Below, in pieces: positions 24,820-32,539 of a DNA stretch of 39,641 nucleotides; the stretch's first letter is position 1; each line of letters starts with the position of its first letter. The DNA comes from Psychrobacter pasteurii (GTDB taxonomy: Bacteria > Pseudomonadota > Gammaproteobacteria > Pseudomonadales > Moraxellaceae): positions 1-39,641 of the forward strand of contig NZ_FUGD01000062.1 of the NCBI RefSeq assembly GCF_900162815.1, given 5' to 3'. The notes beneath the pieces were generated by a model that did not search any database, was not told where the DNA came from, and was given only the letters and a program-made list of their open reading frames with translations. The translations under genes and the position numbers were made by a program.

Positions 24820-25857
24820 TTACTTATCGATGTTAACCAAAAAACGACGGCTACCTTGACGGGTTTGGCTAAACTGCTTAAGAAGCTCAGGTTTAGCTTT
24901 AAGTAGTGCCTTACTATCAAGAGTCGTGCTGTCTTTTGATCGCTTCCACGAGATACTGCCTTTATCAAAAACAGCTACTTCATTGTCTTTGATTAATGCC
25001 TGTAGTTGATGCTTGACCTGGTCATGCCGCTGCTCAAGCTCGCTCATATAGTCACGATAACTCAGTAACTCCTCAAAAAGCTTATTGGCACCTTCATTTT
25101 CACTCAAGTCAAGCTTACTGGCAGGTTCAGGTATTGGGTAAAGTAGCTTGAGTGCTTTGGCTGCTGATGCGCTGTGATCAGGATTGGGTGGTGTATCTGA
25201 TTCAACGTATTGCCAAAATAAACGCTCATGCTCGATGATGCTGGCGATAAGTCGTTCATCACGCTCAACTTTGAATAGCTTTGTTTCATGGCCACATAGC
25301 AGAACACAGATATGAGCCGCCTGTTTACCTGTCACTGCCAATTGATGTTGGACTTGGCAAGCAACGTATAATGGTACGCCATCTTTCCAAAGCCTAGCGC
25401 CATGCTCTCCTGCTGTCTTACATTCAAGTACTTGCACCTCCTCTGTGCCAACTACCGCATAGTCTAAGTTAGCTAACATAAAGTGCTTATCAGGGTCAGG
25501 GTGTTGTAAGACCGCATTGACTCGGCGCACCTTATTACCTGTATTTTCACTGTAATACTTAGCAACCAAAGGCTCTAACTGATTACCCCAGTAAAGTGGG
25601 GAGTAGCCATCACTACCTTCATCCATATTTGAATCAATACGACCTGTCTTAATCATCCACAGCTCAAGCATAGATAAATATGGGTGGATACCACAGGCAG
25701 CAGCGGCATCACTACTACCTATGCCCTGCTTACGAATCTTAAGCCATTCATCATGATTTAAGTTTTTAGTATTAACCAACCTTTTGGCAGTTGTGCTGGC
25801 TTTAACAGCATGGGCTTTAGTTAGCTCATTTTGATTATTTAATGCAAGTGTAGTCAT
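24820..25857 (-). CDS. YqaJ-type viral recombinase/exonuclease
   Basis: A 345-residue nuclease from MTTLALNN (25857), which has AAGGAG six bases upstream; an earlier in-frame ATG at 25893 lies before this ribosome site. The lambda-exonuclease-like core shows WLKIRKQGIGSSDAAAACG, the acidic GNQLEPLVAKYY, FMLANLDYAV (Asp) and the E-x-K motif VLECKTA, then VACQVQHQLAVTG. It would resect double-stranded DNA ends for single-strand-annealing recombination. No RecT/Erf partner is visible; the C-terminal 100 residues are helical and may bind a partner. Confidence 0.88.
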   Translation of the reverse strand: MTTLALNNQNELTKAHAVKASTTAKRLVNTKNLNHDEWLKIRKQGIGSSDAAAACGIHPYLSMLELWMIKTGRIDSNMDEGSDGYSPLYWGNQLEPLVAKYYSENTGNKVRRVNAVLQHPDPDKHFMLANLDYAVVGTEEVQVLECKTAGEHGARLWKDGVPLYVACQVQHQLAVTGKQAAHICVLLCGHETKLFKVERDERLIASIIEHERLFWQYVESDTPPNPDHSASAAKALKLLYPIPEPASKLDLSENEGANKLFEELLSYRDYMSELEQRHDQVKHQLQALIKDNEVAVFDKGSISWKRSKDSTTLDSKALLKAKPELLKQFSQTRQGSRRFLVNIDK

Positions 25858-25896
25858 TGTAGACTCCTTAATGATTGTTAAAATTAAAGGCATAAA

Positions 25897-25920
25897 AAAC
25901 CACGCTCTAAGGCGTGGTTT
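25897..25920 (-). terminator. Hairpin after the DUF932 gene
   Basis: AAACCACGC and GCGTGGTTT with a 6-base loop, followed on the minus strand by TTTATG. Placed between the DUF932 and yqaJ genes. Confidence 0.7.
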
Positions 25921-25944
25921 AGTGTTGTTGTATGTTGAGTAAAG

Positions 25945-26937
25945 TTAGGCTATTAAGCATAACGCTTCTTGCTTAGCCTTATTTTTTAGGTTGGCACCTG
26001 CACCAAACCAAGCTGAATCAAGCCTATGATCTTGCGACATGGCTCTTCGCTCATGATCCACATATTCAGTTATAGCTGATAGCAGTCCATAAGCAGTATC
26101 TTTAGCCGAGGCTAAATCTGCACCCCGACCTTGACCGTTGAACATATTCATTACTTGGTTCATAGCTCGTGCATTAGGCACAGCCTCTTTTTGTTGCTTG
26201 GCTGTGTTGAATGAAATGATGCCATCATCAGTATCATTAAATACACGGTTAAAGTAACTGGCAGCTTCTGCTTGGGTAACTCGTCGATTGGTTAACTGCT
26301 TCATCTCATAGTTAAACTCATCCCATTGACTCACAGACACGCCCAACTGACGTTTTACCTTCTCTCCATCAAATGCAGTACTGTGTGGCACTTTAACTAC
26401 ACCACCACTACCATCAGCTAGGCTAATGGCTAATGTGTTATTACATACCACTCGAATATTGGTGAACTGCGCTGTGGTCGCTAGAGTGCCATCACAAGCG
26501 GTTGCTAGTAACAGATAGCCATGACTGACATCACCGCCTCTAAGTGTCGCTGACTGGCCTGTACGGGCTAATGCCCATAGCTTGCGCCCACCTTTAAGCA
26601 CTCCTGCTGTTTCAAGCTCAAAGTCTGCTTGCTCAGTTAAGTCACGATAAAACTCTAGTATCTCCTCAGGCTGAACCTCTTGATACCTTTGGCTGACCAC
26701 TGATAATGCCTCTAAGGTATCACTACGATAAAGCACTTTGTTATTGTCATAAGGCATGATGATGCTTTGACCTCTGTCATTAGTTGCCATATAGCTGACA
26801 TCAGATGATTCAATACGCCAATCCATACCAGCTTTTTTAGCCCACACCTCAAGTGGCTGGTTTTTAGGTAACTGATTACCTAAGCCATGCCAAGGGGTTT
26901 CGCCAACGTATGCCATGCTTTCTACTAAATGTGCCAT
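25945..26937 (-). CDS. DUF932 (phage/plasmid-like) protein
   Basis: A 330-residue protein of the DUF932 family, with the opening MAHLVESMAYVGETPWHGLG, the LYRSDTLEALSVVSQRYQEV segment, and the conserved TNIRVVCNNTLAISL and SYFNRVFND stretches. DUF932 genes are widespread on phages, plasmids and islands, often near recombination genes; function unknown. The ribosome site is TTAAGGAAA. No catalytic residues are obvious, and the length is typical. Confidence 0.85.
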   Translation of the reverse strand: MAHLVESMAYVGETPWHGLGNQLPKNQPLEVWAKKAGMDWRIESSDVSYMATNDRGQSIIMPYDNNKVLYRSDTLEALSVVSQRYQEVQPEEILEFYRDLTEQADFELETAGVLKGGRKLWALARTGQSATLRGGDVSHGYLLLATACDGTLATTAQFTNIRVVCNNTLAISLADGSGGVVKVPHSTAFDGEKVKRQLGVSVSQWDEFNYEMKQLTNRRVTQAEAASYFNRVFNDTDDGIISFNTAKQQKEAVPNARAMNQVMNMFNGQGRGADLASAKDTAYGLLSAITEYVDHERRAMSQDHRLDSAWFGAGANLKNKAKQEALCLIA

Positions 26938-26966
26938 AAAATTATTTCCTTAAGTAAGTGATTGAT

Positions 26967-26982
26967 AACTAACGTGTTAGTT
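26967..26982. promoter_or_regulatory. Palindrome before the DUF932 gene
   Basis: The arms AACTAAC and GTTAGTT around a GT centre lie in the 55-bp gap between the zinc-ribbon and DUF932 genes. No U-tract follows, so an operator is as likely as a hairpin. Confidence 0.35.
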
Positions 26983-26992
26983 TAATAGTTGA

Positions 26993-27274
26993 TTAATTGA
27001 ATCTATGAAAAACGTACGAACAATGATTACATCGGTATTGTGATGTGTTTAATAAAGGGATTGATGATTGCTCTGGTCGAACTTGCTTAATGACAGCGAC
27101 TAAGGCGCTACCAACTACAACGCCAATACCAGGGTTAATGTTAAGTGACCGACATAGGCTGATACTTAACGGAATAAGTATTGCAGGGGATGCGATCCCA
27201 TCTTTCAATGGATCGCTATAGCCATCCATCTCATATACGTCAGCTGACTGACAATGTGGACATACTTGTTTCAT
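26993..27274 (-). CDS. Small split zinc-ribbon protein with hydrophobic middle
   Basis: A 93-residue protein with two zinc knuckles: CPHC at residues 5-8 and CNHC at 82-85. The 70 residues between them include a hydrophobic stretch with a glycine-zipper-like run (INPGIGVVVGSALVAVIKQ, about residues 47-65) and a second hydrophobic run (SPAILIPLSISLC). This suggests a membrane hairpin closed by a zinc ribbon at the cytoplasmic side. Behind AAGGAGCTCTT. Family not recognised. Confidence 0.6.
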   Translation of the reverse strand: MKQVCPHCQSADVYEMDGYSDPLKDGIASPAILIPLSISLCRSLNINPGIGVVVGSALVAVIKQVRPEQSSIPLLNTSQYRCNHCSYVFHRFN

Positions 27275-27301
27275 AAGAGCTCCTTAAATTTAGGGCATAA
27301 A

Positions 27302-27324
27302 AAAGGCCTGCTATTGCAGACCTA
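27302..27324 (-). terminator. Hairpin upstream of the zinc-ribbon gene (after the Gp2-like gene)
   Basis: The arms GGCCTGC and GCAGACC form an imperfect stem with a TATT loop. It has an A-run to its left, which reads as a T-run in the minus-strand transcript, so it may terminate transcripts arriving from the Gp2-like gene. Confidence 0.45.
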
Positions 27325-27354
27325 AATGATGCTCATAAGTTTCGTTATTGGATA

Positions 27355-27374
27355 AGCGTTAAGTGACTAACGCT
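27355..27374. promoter_or_regulatory. Inverted repeat between Gp2-like and zinc-ribbon genes
   Basis: AGCGTTA (27355-27361) and TAACGCT (27368-27374) are perfect inverted repeats with a 6-base centre. An operator or processing site is possible; the minus-strand promoter of the zinc-ribbon gene should be in this gap. Confidence 0.35.
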
Positions 27375-27437
27375 AGATCTCATGAATGTAGTATGTATTT
27401 GAAAATTCTTTAATATAGCCTTTATGAATAAGTATTA

Positions 27438-28370
27438 TTAAGCCCTTGGCATAGTTCCACGTCCAAAGCTACGCATATTCGGTGGCCACGCTTTTAAACG
27501 TTGTTCATACTTATCAGGTCTGGTTAAATAGAGCGCAGTATTAAGAGCATTTCTTACATCTAATTCACTATTCCTTCTAATCATACCGACACCTAGCGTC
27601 CCTTGTCTTCTGTGAAACTCCTTAATGTCTTGCGTATTGCAATTATGATACCAACCTAAATTACCAGTTATTTGAAGCCAGTACTCAGCAACTCTCTCAC
27701 CTATGAACCAGTCTGCTTGCCGCTTATCACCGTTATATATCAATAGCAGATGACAATGAAGACCACCATTAATAACCCCTTGTTCAATCGCCCAAGCATA
27801 ACCTCTTAAGTCCTCAAAACAGCCTTTATCATTACGAGACAAAGTATTTTGTTTTTTTGTTTTTTCTCTGTCCTTTTGAATTTGTTCTAATAACTGACTC
27901 ATGTAGTCCTGAAACGTTTCTATATCTACAAGGTGTGCATAATTTGACCTTATCTTGAGATCCACTCTGACAATAAGTATACGTGCGTACTTGTTTAGAA
28001 AATGATTCATATAATTTTTAAGTGACTGGCTATTACGCTGTTCTTGAAAAGCAAACTCTGAAATGGCAGTGCCAAATTCATTCTGATAAAGTTTTAATGC
28101 TTGTAAGAAATTAAAAGTCATAGCTTCATCCCAAATGACCTCATCAGGGTAATAGCTACCACAAACCAGATAACAGCTACCTATAAACCATTTAATTGAA
28201 TCAACATACTCTAAATCATCATTATAGAGTTGTGTCATTGGCTGATAGTAAAGTGTCAGTTGCTCACTTATTTGTTGAAAACTAATTCCACTTTCAGGAT
28301 TCAATATATCACTCACGAGCTTGTCAACTCTAGCAACTAGTGTCTCATGACTTAAATTTGAAATGATCAT
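27438..28370 (-). CDS. Inovirus-Gp2/YagK-YfjJ-type replication protein
   Basis: A 310-residue protein of the YagK_YfjJ / inovirus Gp2 family of HUH replication initiators. The metal-binding HxH (GGLHCHLLLIYNG, H205 and H207) follows YAWAIEQG. ARILIVRVDLKIRSNYA supplies motif 1. The segment WLQITGNLGWYHNCNTQDI and the C-terminal LNTALYLTRPDKY resemble family motifs, the latter with the likely catalytic Tyr in the LYLTRPDKY region. It would nick DNA at an origin for rolling-circle replication. Divergent from the RHH gene. Confidence 0.82.
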   Translation of the reverse strand: MIISNLSHETLVARVDKLVSDILNPESGISFQQISEQLTLYYQPMTQLYNDDLEYVDSIKWFIGSCYLVCGSYYPDEVIWDEAMTFNFLQALKLYQNEFGTAISEFAFQEQRNSQSLKNYMNHFLNKYARILIVRVDLKIRSNYAHLVDIETFQDYMSQLLEQIQKDREKTKKQNTLSRNDKGCFEDLRGYAWAIEQGVINGGLHCHLLLIYNGDKRQADWFIGERVAEYWLQITGNLGWYHNCNTQDIKEFHRRQGTLGVGMIRRNSELDVRNALNTALYLTRPDKYEQRLKAWPPNMRSFGRGTMPRA

Positions 28371-28855
28371 TTTGCTTACCTTAGATTATGTGCTCATAAC
28401 CTTAGGCATGTAGGTAAATTCTTACTACTAATAAGTAAAACTAAATGTTAGGAATAGATGCTCTGATTCTACCTAGAACTACGTTAATAGTATTAATAAC
28501 CGGATTTTTATATAAAAAAAAGTCTCGGTATGACTTAACCAATATTTCTTAAAGTGTCGTATTTTGGGAGTTAAATTAGAAGGGGAGTTACGTCTCTATA
28601 TTTGAAAAACTTCTAATATTGGCCTTATGCTCTCCCTCCAAACAATAGGTTTTTAGTTAATGAATAACTATACATGGACATACGCTTAGGATAAAATCTT
28701 AGATTGGTAAACAAGGAAGGACATAAACTATCTATTCTTACCTAGACTTCTATATATACAAAGGCTTCCAGATAATTTATATACTATTAAATTAACTACA
28801 AATGCTTTTTCAATAAATTATAAAAGTGGTTGTAATAGCTTAGTAATCATAGGGA
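28371..28855. other. Divergent AT-rich region, possible origin
   Basis: About 500 bp without a supported ORF, between the HUH gene and the RHH gene. It has short dyads such as AAGTC...GACTT near 28530. HUH elements often keep the nick site near the rep gene, but no conserved nick motif was recognised, so this is only a candidate origin. Confidence 0.3.
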
Positions 28856-28873
28856 AATATCACGAGTGATATT
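28856..28873. promoter_or_regulatory. Perfect palindromic operator before the RHH gene
   Basis: AATATCACGAGTGATATT: arms of 8 bp around GA, ending 24 bp before the ATG at 28898. Suited to binding by a dimeric RHH protein and so to autoregulation of the gene that follows. Confidence 0.6.
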
Positions 28874-28897
28874 AATTTTAATGGATGAGAGTTAATA

Positions 28898-29863
28898 ATG
28901 ACAATTATATTTTCTGACCCACAATTAATAGAAAGGCAACGTAATCTTCAATACTTAAAAAAGGTTTTAGATAGGCTTACTGATAGACAGGTTTCCCATG
29001 TCATTTATTTGATAAATATGGAGAGCAACCGTCAAAGGGCTATGGGGTTACACTTTATCGATTTAAGCGGCATACAGGATGTAAACCGCAAGGAAGGTCT
29101 TAAAGAACGACTTGTTGGTTTAGATAATCTAAAAGAATACCTGGACGATAAGATCATTCAAATGCAGGCAAATTTATTACCAGAAAGTGAGTTTGATTGG
29201 CTAAAAAAAGATCTTAGAAGGCAGGTCTCTTGTCTTAGAGTTCTTGAGTTAGGATCACATTGGCACTTTTCTAAATTAGAAATGAATAAGCAGCCTTTAG
29301 ATTCAATTTATTCCTATATAGATAATTTATTCATTGTTACCGCGGAAGGTTATGTTCCGGCAACACTAGACTGTAAAGCGAATATACTTGCTAATATCAA
29401 GTCTTTTCTTAACACTAATAGAGAGAGTGAAAGCTACACTAGGTGGCTAAATATAAACGATAAGAATCAAATTGAATGGGCTCAGAACTATCTACAACGT
29501 AATGGTTATTACATTAATAATCTGAATATCGATATTAGTCACATTGAGGTAGTCAGAGATATTGTCTTATCCTCATTAGACACAATATACTTACTAATTT
29601 ATCCCACTAATTATGTGTCTTGTATGGCAACTGAGAAATTGTTATTCATTGATAAAATGAAGCGTGCATGGAGTCAAAAAAAGTTTCGCGATGCTAGTAA
29701 AACCAAGAGTCAATATCACTTGCCTTTAACTCGGATGACTAAGACTAGACTTGAAAAATTAGCGGAGGTTAAAGGTCTGTCAACAACTGCCATGCTTGAT
29801 GCTATAATTAATACAGCCTATGAGAGAGATTGCTTAGGCGAAAATGGGGAGGAATTATATTGA
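28898..29863 (+). CDS. Unrecognised island protein with C-terminal ribbon-helix-helix
   Basis: A 321-residue protein, charged and mostly helical. The first 110 residues are rich in Arg/Lys/Gln/Leu helices. The C-terminal part, residues about 273-310 (QYHLPLTRMTKTRLEKLAE, then VKGLSTTAMLDAII), is a ribbon-helix-helix DNA-binding motif. It is the only island gene on the plus strand and is separated from the HUH gene by a 500-bp region with a palindrome at its own promoter. It may be an autoregulator or nicking-accessory protein. I do not recognise its family outside the RHH region. Confidence 0.65.
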   Translation: MTIIFSDPQLIERQRNLQYLKKVLDRLTDRQVSHVIYLINMESNRQRAMGLHFIDLSGIQDVNRKEGLKERLVGLDNLKEYLDDKIIQMQANLLPESEFDWLKKDLRRQVSCLRVLELGSHWHFSKLEMNKQPLDSIYSYIDNLFIVTAEGYVPATLDCKANILANIKSFLNTNRESESYTRWLNINDKNQIEWAQNYLQRNGYYINNLNIDISHIEVVRDIVLSSLDTIYLLIYPTNYVSCMATEKLLFIDKMKRAWSQKKFRDASKTKSQYHLPLTRMTKTRLEKLAEVKGLSTTAMLDAIINTAYERDCLGENGEELY

Positions 29864-29961
29864 AACTGTTTTTTAAGCATTAAAAACAATGTACACCATC
29901 ATGTACACTAAATAATATTAAAAAAATAAAAACCATATAAACCAAACACTTATATAATATA

Positions 29962-29984
29962 TATGGTTCCGGCTCCGGGTACCA
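29962..29984. other. Possible attachment-site fragment (tRNA-Leu 3' end)
   Basis: TTCCGGCTCCGGGTACCA is arranged like the last bases of a tRNA (T-stem strand, acceptor strand TCCGGGT, discriminator A, CCA), as in tRNA-Leu(GAG) genes that end TACCA. It is followed by a strong terminator such as follows tRNA genes. No full tRNA is present, and the T-loop bases differ. It could be the copy of an integration site left at the right edge of the island. Inference. Confidence 0.35.
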
Positions 29985-30007
29985 TTATATAGCACGATGA
30001 AAAACAG

Positions 30008-30041
30008 AAAAAGGCTTCCAAGCAATTGGAAGCCTTTTTTC
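30008..30041. terminator. Strong bidirectional terminator
   Basis: An A-run, the stem GGCTTCCAA / TTGGAAGCC with a GCAA loop, and a T-run; works in both directions. Confidence 0.85.
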
Positions 30042-30120
30042 TTTGTGTATTACTTTTAGTCTAAAAGCTTGATTCCTAGAAATTGTAATTTCAACAAACC
30101 AGCCAATTCCTATTAGACAT

Positions 30121-30155
30121 AAAAAAAGAGCTGACGTACATCAGCTCTTTTTTTT
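30121..30155 (-). terminator. Terminator for the yeeE-like gene
   Basis: An A-run, stem AGAGCTGA / TCAGCTCT with a CGTACA loop, and a T-run; symmetrical, and in the right place to end the minus-strand transcript that finishes at 30201. Confidence 0.8.
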
Positions 30156-30200
30156 AATTTAGACTGCTTCTTTATTACTTCGCCACACAACATACAGTGG

Positions 30201-31472
30201 CTAACAGAAGGTATCAGTTGGCTTCGGAACAGACAAACCAAATAAAGGACGCAGGTATAATGCTAAGAACGTCCCTGCCAGCGCCAACACACCCCAGATA
30301 TACCCATGCAAACTAAACGAGGCGATACCGCCAAAGTAGGCACCGATGTTACAGCCAAATGCTAAGCGTGCGCCATAACCCATGAGCAGCCCACCAATAA
30401 CAGAAGCGGCAAAGTTACCTGGTGTGATCTTGGTGAATTTAAATAGGCCACCTGCTGCCGAGGCAATAAAGGCACCTAGGATAATACCTAGGTTTAAAAC
30501 AGTGGTTGAATCAGCAAAAATTGACGCTTGCAGAGCAGCGGCATTATCTCCTTGCCAATAGCCCCAACTTGCGACATCAACCCCTAAACCACTGGCTACC
30601 TTAGAGCCCCATAATGCAAACGCTGAAGTGATACCCCAAGGCTGACCACGCGTCATCAGTGTGATTGCGTTGAGTACCGCCAATACAATCGCCGCAGCAA
30701 ACAATGGCCAAGCACCACGGAAAATTCGCTTCCAACCAGTTTCTGTTGGTAGTGGCGCCATTTTAGGGGCGTTCTTTTTCTTCTCAACAACTAAGCTTGC
30801 CCAAGCAATCAGTCCAAATAATACTAATGACAGAGCCCACGCACCGCCATAACCAAGGCCGGTAGAAGTTGCTAATGAGTAAGATCCCATTGACGGCATC
30901 TCTTCTGTCCAAAACGGTAAGTGGTAAGCGCCAATAGTTGCGCCAATAATGAAGAAAATTAGCGTAATGAACATCACTGAACGGCCACCGCCGACAGCAT
31001 AAAGTGTGCCTGAAGCACAGCCGCCACCGAGCTGCATACCAATACCAAACATAAACGAGCCGACCACCAGACTAACGCCAAGTGGTGCGACATACCCAGC
31101 GACTGGTCCACCAAAAAAGCTGATACCAAACGCCAAAATGGGAGCAAATAAAGTCACTGCGACGGCAAGCATCAGCATATGTGCACGTAAGGCTTGGCCA
31201 TTACCAACCGAAGCAAATCGTCTAAACGCTGAAGTGAAGCCAAAGCGGGCGTGAAATAAGGTATAACCCAGTAGCAAACCAATGATAAGTAGCATCGGCT
31301 GAGCCACAGGCTGGGTAACGAGCAAATATACGAATAGCACCAAACTCACTATAGCTGCGCCTGCTATTAGGCCCTTTTGCGGAGGCGCTAAAGCCAAACT
31401 ACTACTCGACTTTGGGTTTAGGTCTCCGGAGGAAGGCCCATTAGTTATAGATTGAGCATTTGTCATAGTCAT
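30201..31472 (-). CDS. YeeE/YedE-family sulfur-compound transporter
   Basis: A 423-residue inner-membrane protein with about ten helices. It carries the duplicated signature of the YeeE/YedE (TsuA) family: GMQLGGGCASGTLYAVGGGR in the first half and AFGCNIGAYFGGIASFSLHGY in the second, each with the conserved Cys that relays thiosulfate or related sulfur through the channel. The N-terminal 33 residues are Ser/Asn-rich and cytoplasmic. It has no TusA-like partner gene next to it. It ends 46 bases before its terminator. Confidence 0.88.
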   Translation of the reverse strand: MTMTNAQSITNGPSSGDLNPKSSSSLALAPPQKGLIAGAAIVSLVLFVYLLVTQPVAQPMLLIIGLLLGYTLFHARFGFTSAFRRFASVGNGQALRAHMLMLAVAVTLFAPILAFGISFFGGPVAGYVAPLGVSLVVGSFMFGIGMQLGGGCASGTLYAVGGGRSVMFITLIFFIIGATIGAYHLPFWTEEMPSMGSYSLATSTGLGYGGAWALSLVLFGLIAWASLVVEKKKNAPKMAPLPTETGWKRIFRGAWPLFAAAIVLAVLNAITLMTRGQPWGITSAFALWGSKVASGLGVDVASWGYWQGDNAAALQASIFADSTTVLNLGIILGAFIASAAGGLFKFTKITPGNFAASVIGGLLMGYGARLAFGCNIGAYFGGIASFSLHGYIWGVLALAGTFLALYLRPLFGLSVPKPTDTFC

Positions 31473-31533
31473 AATATCGTCCTATGTAAATCTACTATGC
31501 TAGAGTTATTGATTGATAAGCATAAAATAGAAA

Positions 31534-31571
31534 AAGCCCAAGACAACCTAAAAAGGTTACCTTGAGCTTCA
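31534..31571 (-). terminator. Terminator after the acidic protein gene
   Basis: On the minus strand GCTCAAG / CTTGGGC encloses AACCT / AGGTT and is followed by TTTTTC. It separates the acidic-protein transcript from the yeeE-like gene. Confidence 0.75.
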
Positions 31572-31640
31572 CCGCTTTACGCTTAAAATATGTTATTAAG
31601 ATTAATCACAGCGGTTAAAGTAAGCCAGCTACGCAGCTTA

Positions 31641-32420
31641 TTAATCACCTTGTAGCAAGTCAATCATACCTTGGTATTTATCTTTTTTGGCTTCAAGCTT
31701 GCTGCGTTCTTCTTCAGCATTCCCCATCGGCTCTTCTGACTGCTCTACTTTTTTATCAAAAGCTTTCAGCTCTGTTTCTGCACCACTAAGTAGCTTATTA
31801 AGCATAATTGCCAGGGCTTTTTCTGGTACATCATGAGTCATATTAGCCGCTTCAGAAGCAAAGTCTTCTTTTAGCTTAGCCGCCCATTTATACAAATTAG
31901 CGATCGAGGCGCTATGCTTATCTTCTTTGTCAGACGCTCCTTCTTTTTTATCAGAATCTGTTTTTTCTTCATCAGAGGCTTGTTCTGAATCAGACTTCTT
32001 CTCTTTGTCTGACATGAATTCGTCTTTAAGCTTAGCCGCCCATTGATAAATATTAGCTATCGCTGTGCTATATAACTCTTTGGCTGATTCATGTTTATCA
32101 GACTCTGAGTCTTTTTCTTCAGAGTCTTTTTCTTTGTCAGAGTCTTGCTTTGATTTGGCTTCGTTCTGTTTAGACTCTTCTTGCTTAGAAGCTTCTTTAT
32201 TAGAATTGGCCTCATCCGTATCCGAGTCTAGCTCATTTTCAGAATTAAACTCTTCAAAGTCGCCATCTTCATAGATAACTGTATCGCCTTTAACTACTTC
32301 CACATCTACCGATTCATTGTTGGTAGTGGGTTTCGTTGTATTCTCAAGAGACTCTAGAGCCTTATCTATACTTTCATTATTGTCAGCAGTGTTTTTTGGG
32401 TTACTAGATTGGTTTGACAT
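31641..32420 (-). CDS. Highly acidic Ser/Asp/Glu/Lys-rich protein with duplicated helix
   Basis: A 259-residue protein with no signal peptide. Most of residues 50-170 are S/D/E/K/Q-rich low-complexity sequence. Two nearly identical 17-residue amphipathic helices are embedded: TAIANIYQWAAKLKDEF (119-135) and SIANLYKWAAKLKEDF (172-187). A helical C-terminal domain follows (PEKALAIMLNKLLSGAETEL to YQGMIDLLQGD). Such proteins may be stress-related, scaffold or surface proteins; no known family recognised. SD-like AAGGA precedes the ATG. Strong terminator downstream. Confidence 0.7.
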   Translation of the reverse strand: MSNQSSNPKNTADNNESIDKALESLENTTKPTTNNESVDVEVVKGDTVIYEDGDFEEFNSENELDSDTDEANSNKEASKQEESKQNEAKSKQDSDKEKDSEEKDSESDKHESAKELYSTAIANIYQWAAKLKDEFMSDKEKKSDSEQASDEEKTDSDKKEGASDKEDKHSASIANLYKWAAKLKEDFASEAANMTHDVPEKALAIMLNKLLSGAETELKAFDKKVEQSEEPMGNAEEERSKLEAKKDKYQGMIDLLQGD

Positions 32421-32539
32421 GATTCATTATCCTTATTTTTAATAATTCTTCATCTTTCATAGTAACCCAGTACGCCCCTGACTTTGGTGCTTTAATGTAA
32501 AGTATTATGCCTGATACGTTAAGATTTCTTGTTGTTAGA

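Noticed and set aside
28371..28855. Small ORFs or a known replication origin in the divergent region
   Set aside because: No ORF of note and no recognisable nick motif; kept only as a possible origin.
29940..29975. A dif-like XerCD site for inovirus-type integration
   Set aside because: The AT-rich stretch lacks recognisable XerC and XerD arms; the tRNA-end reading fits better.
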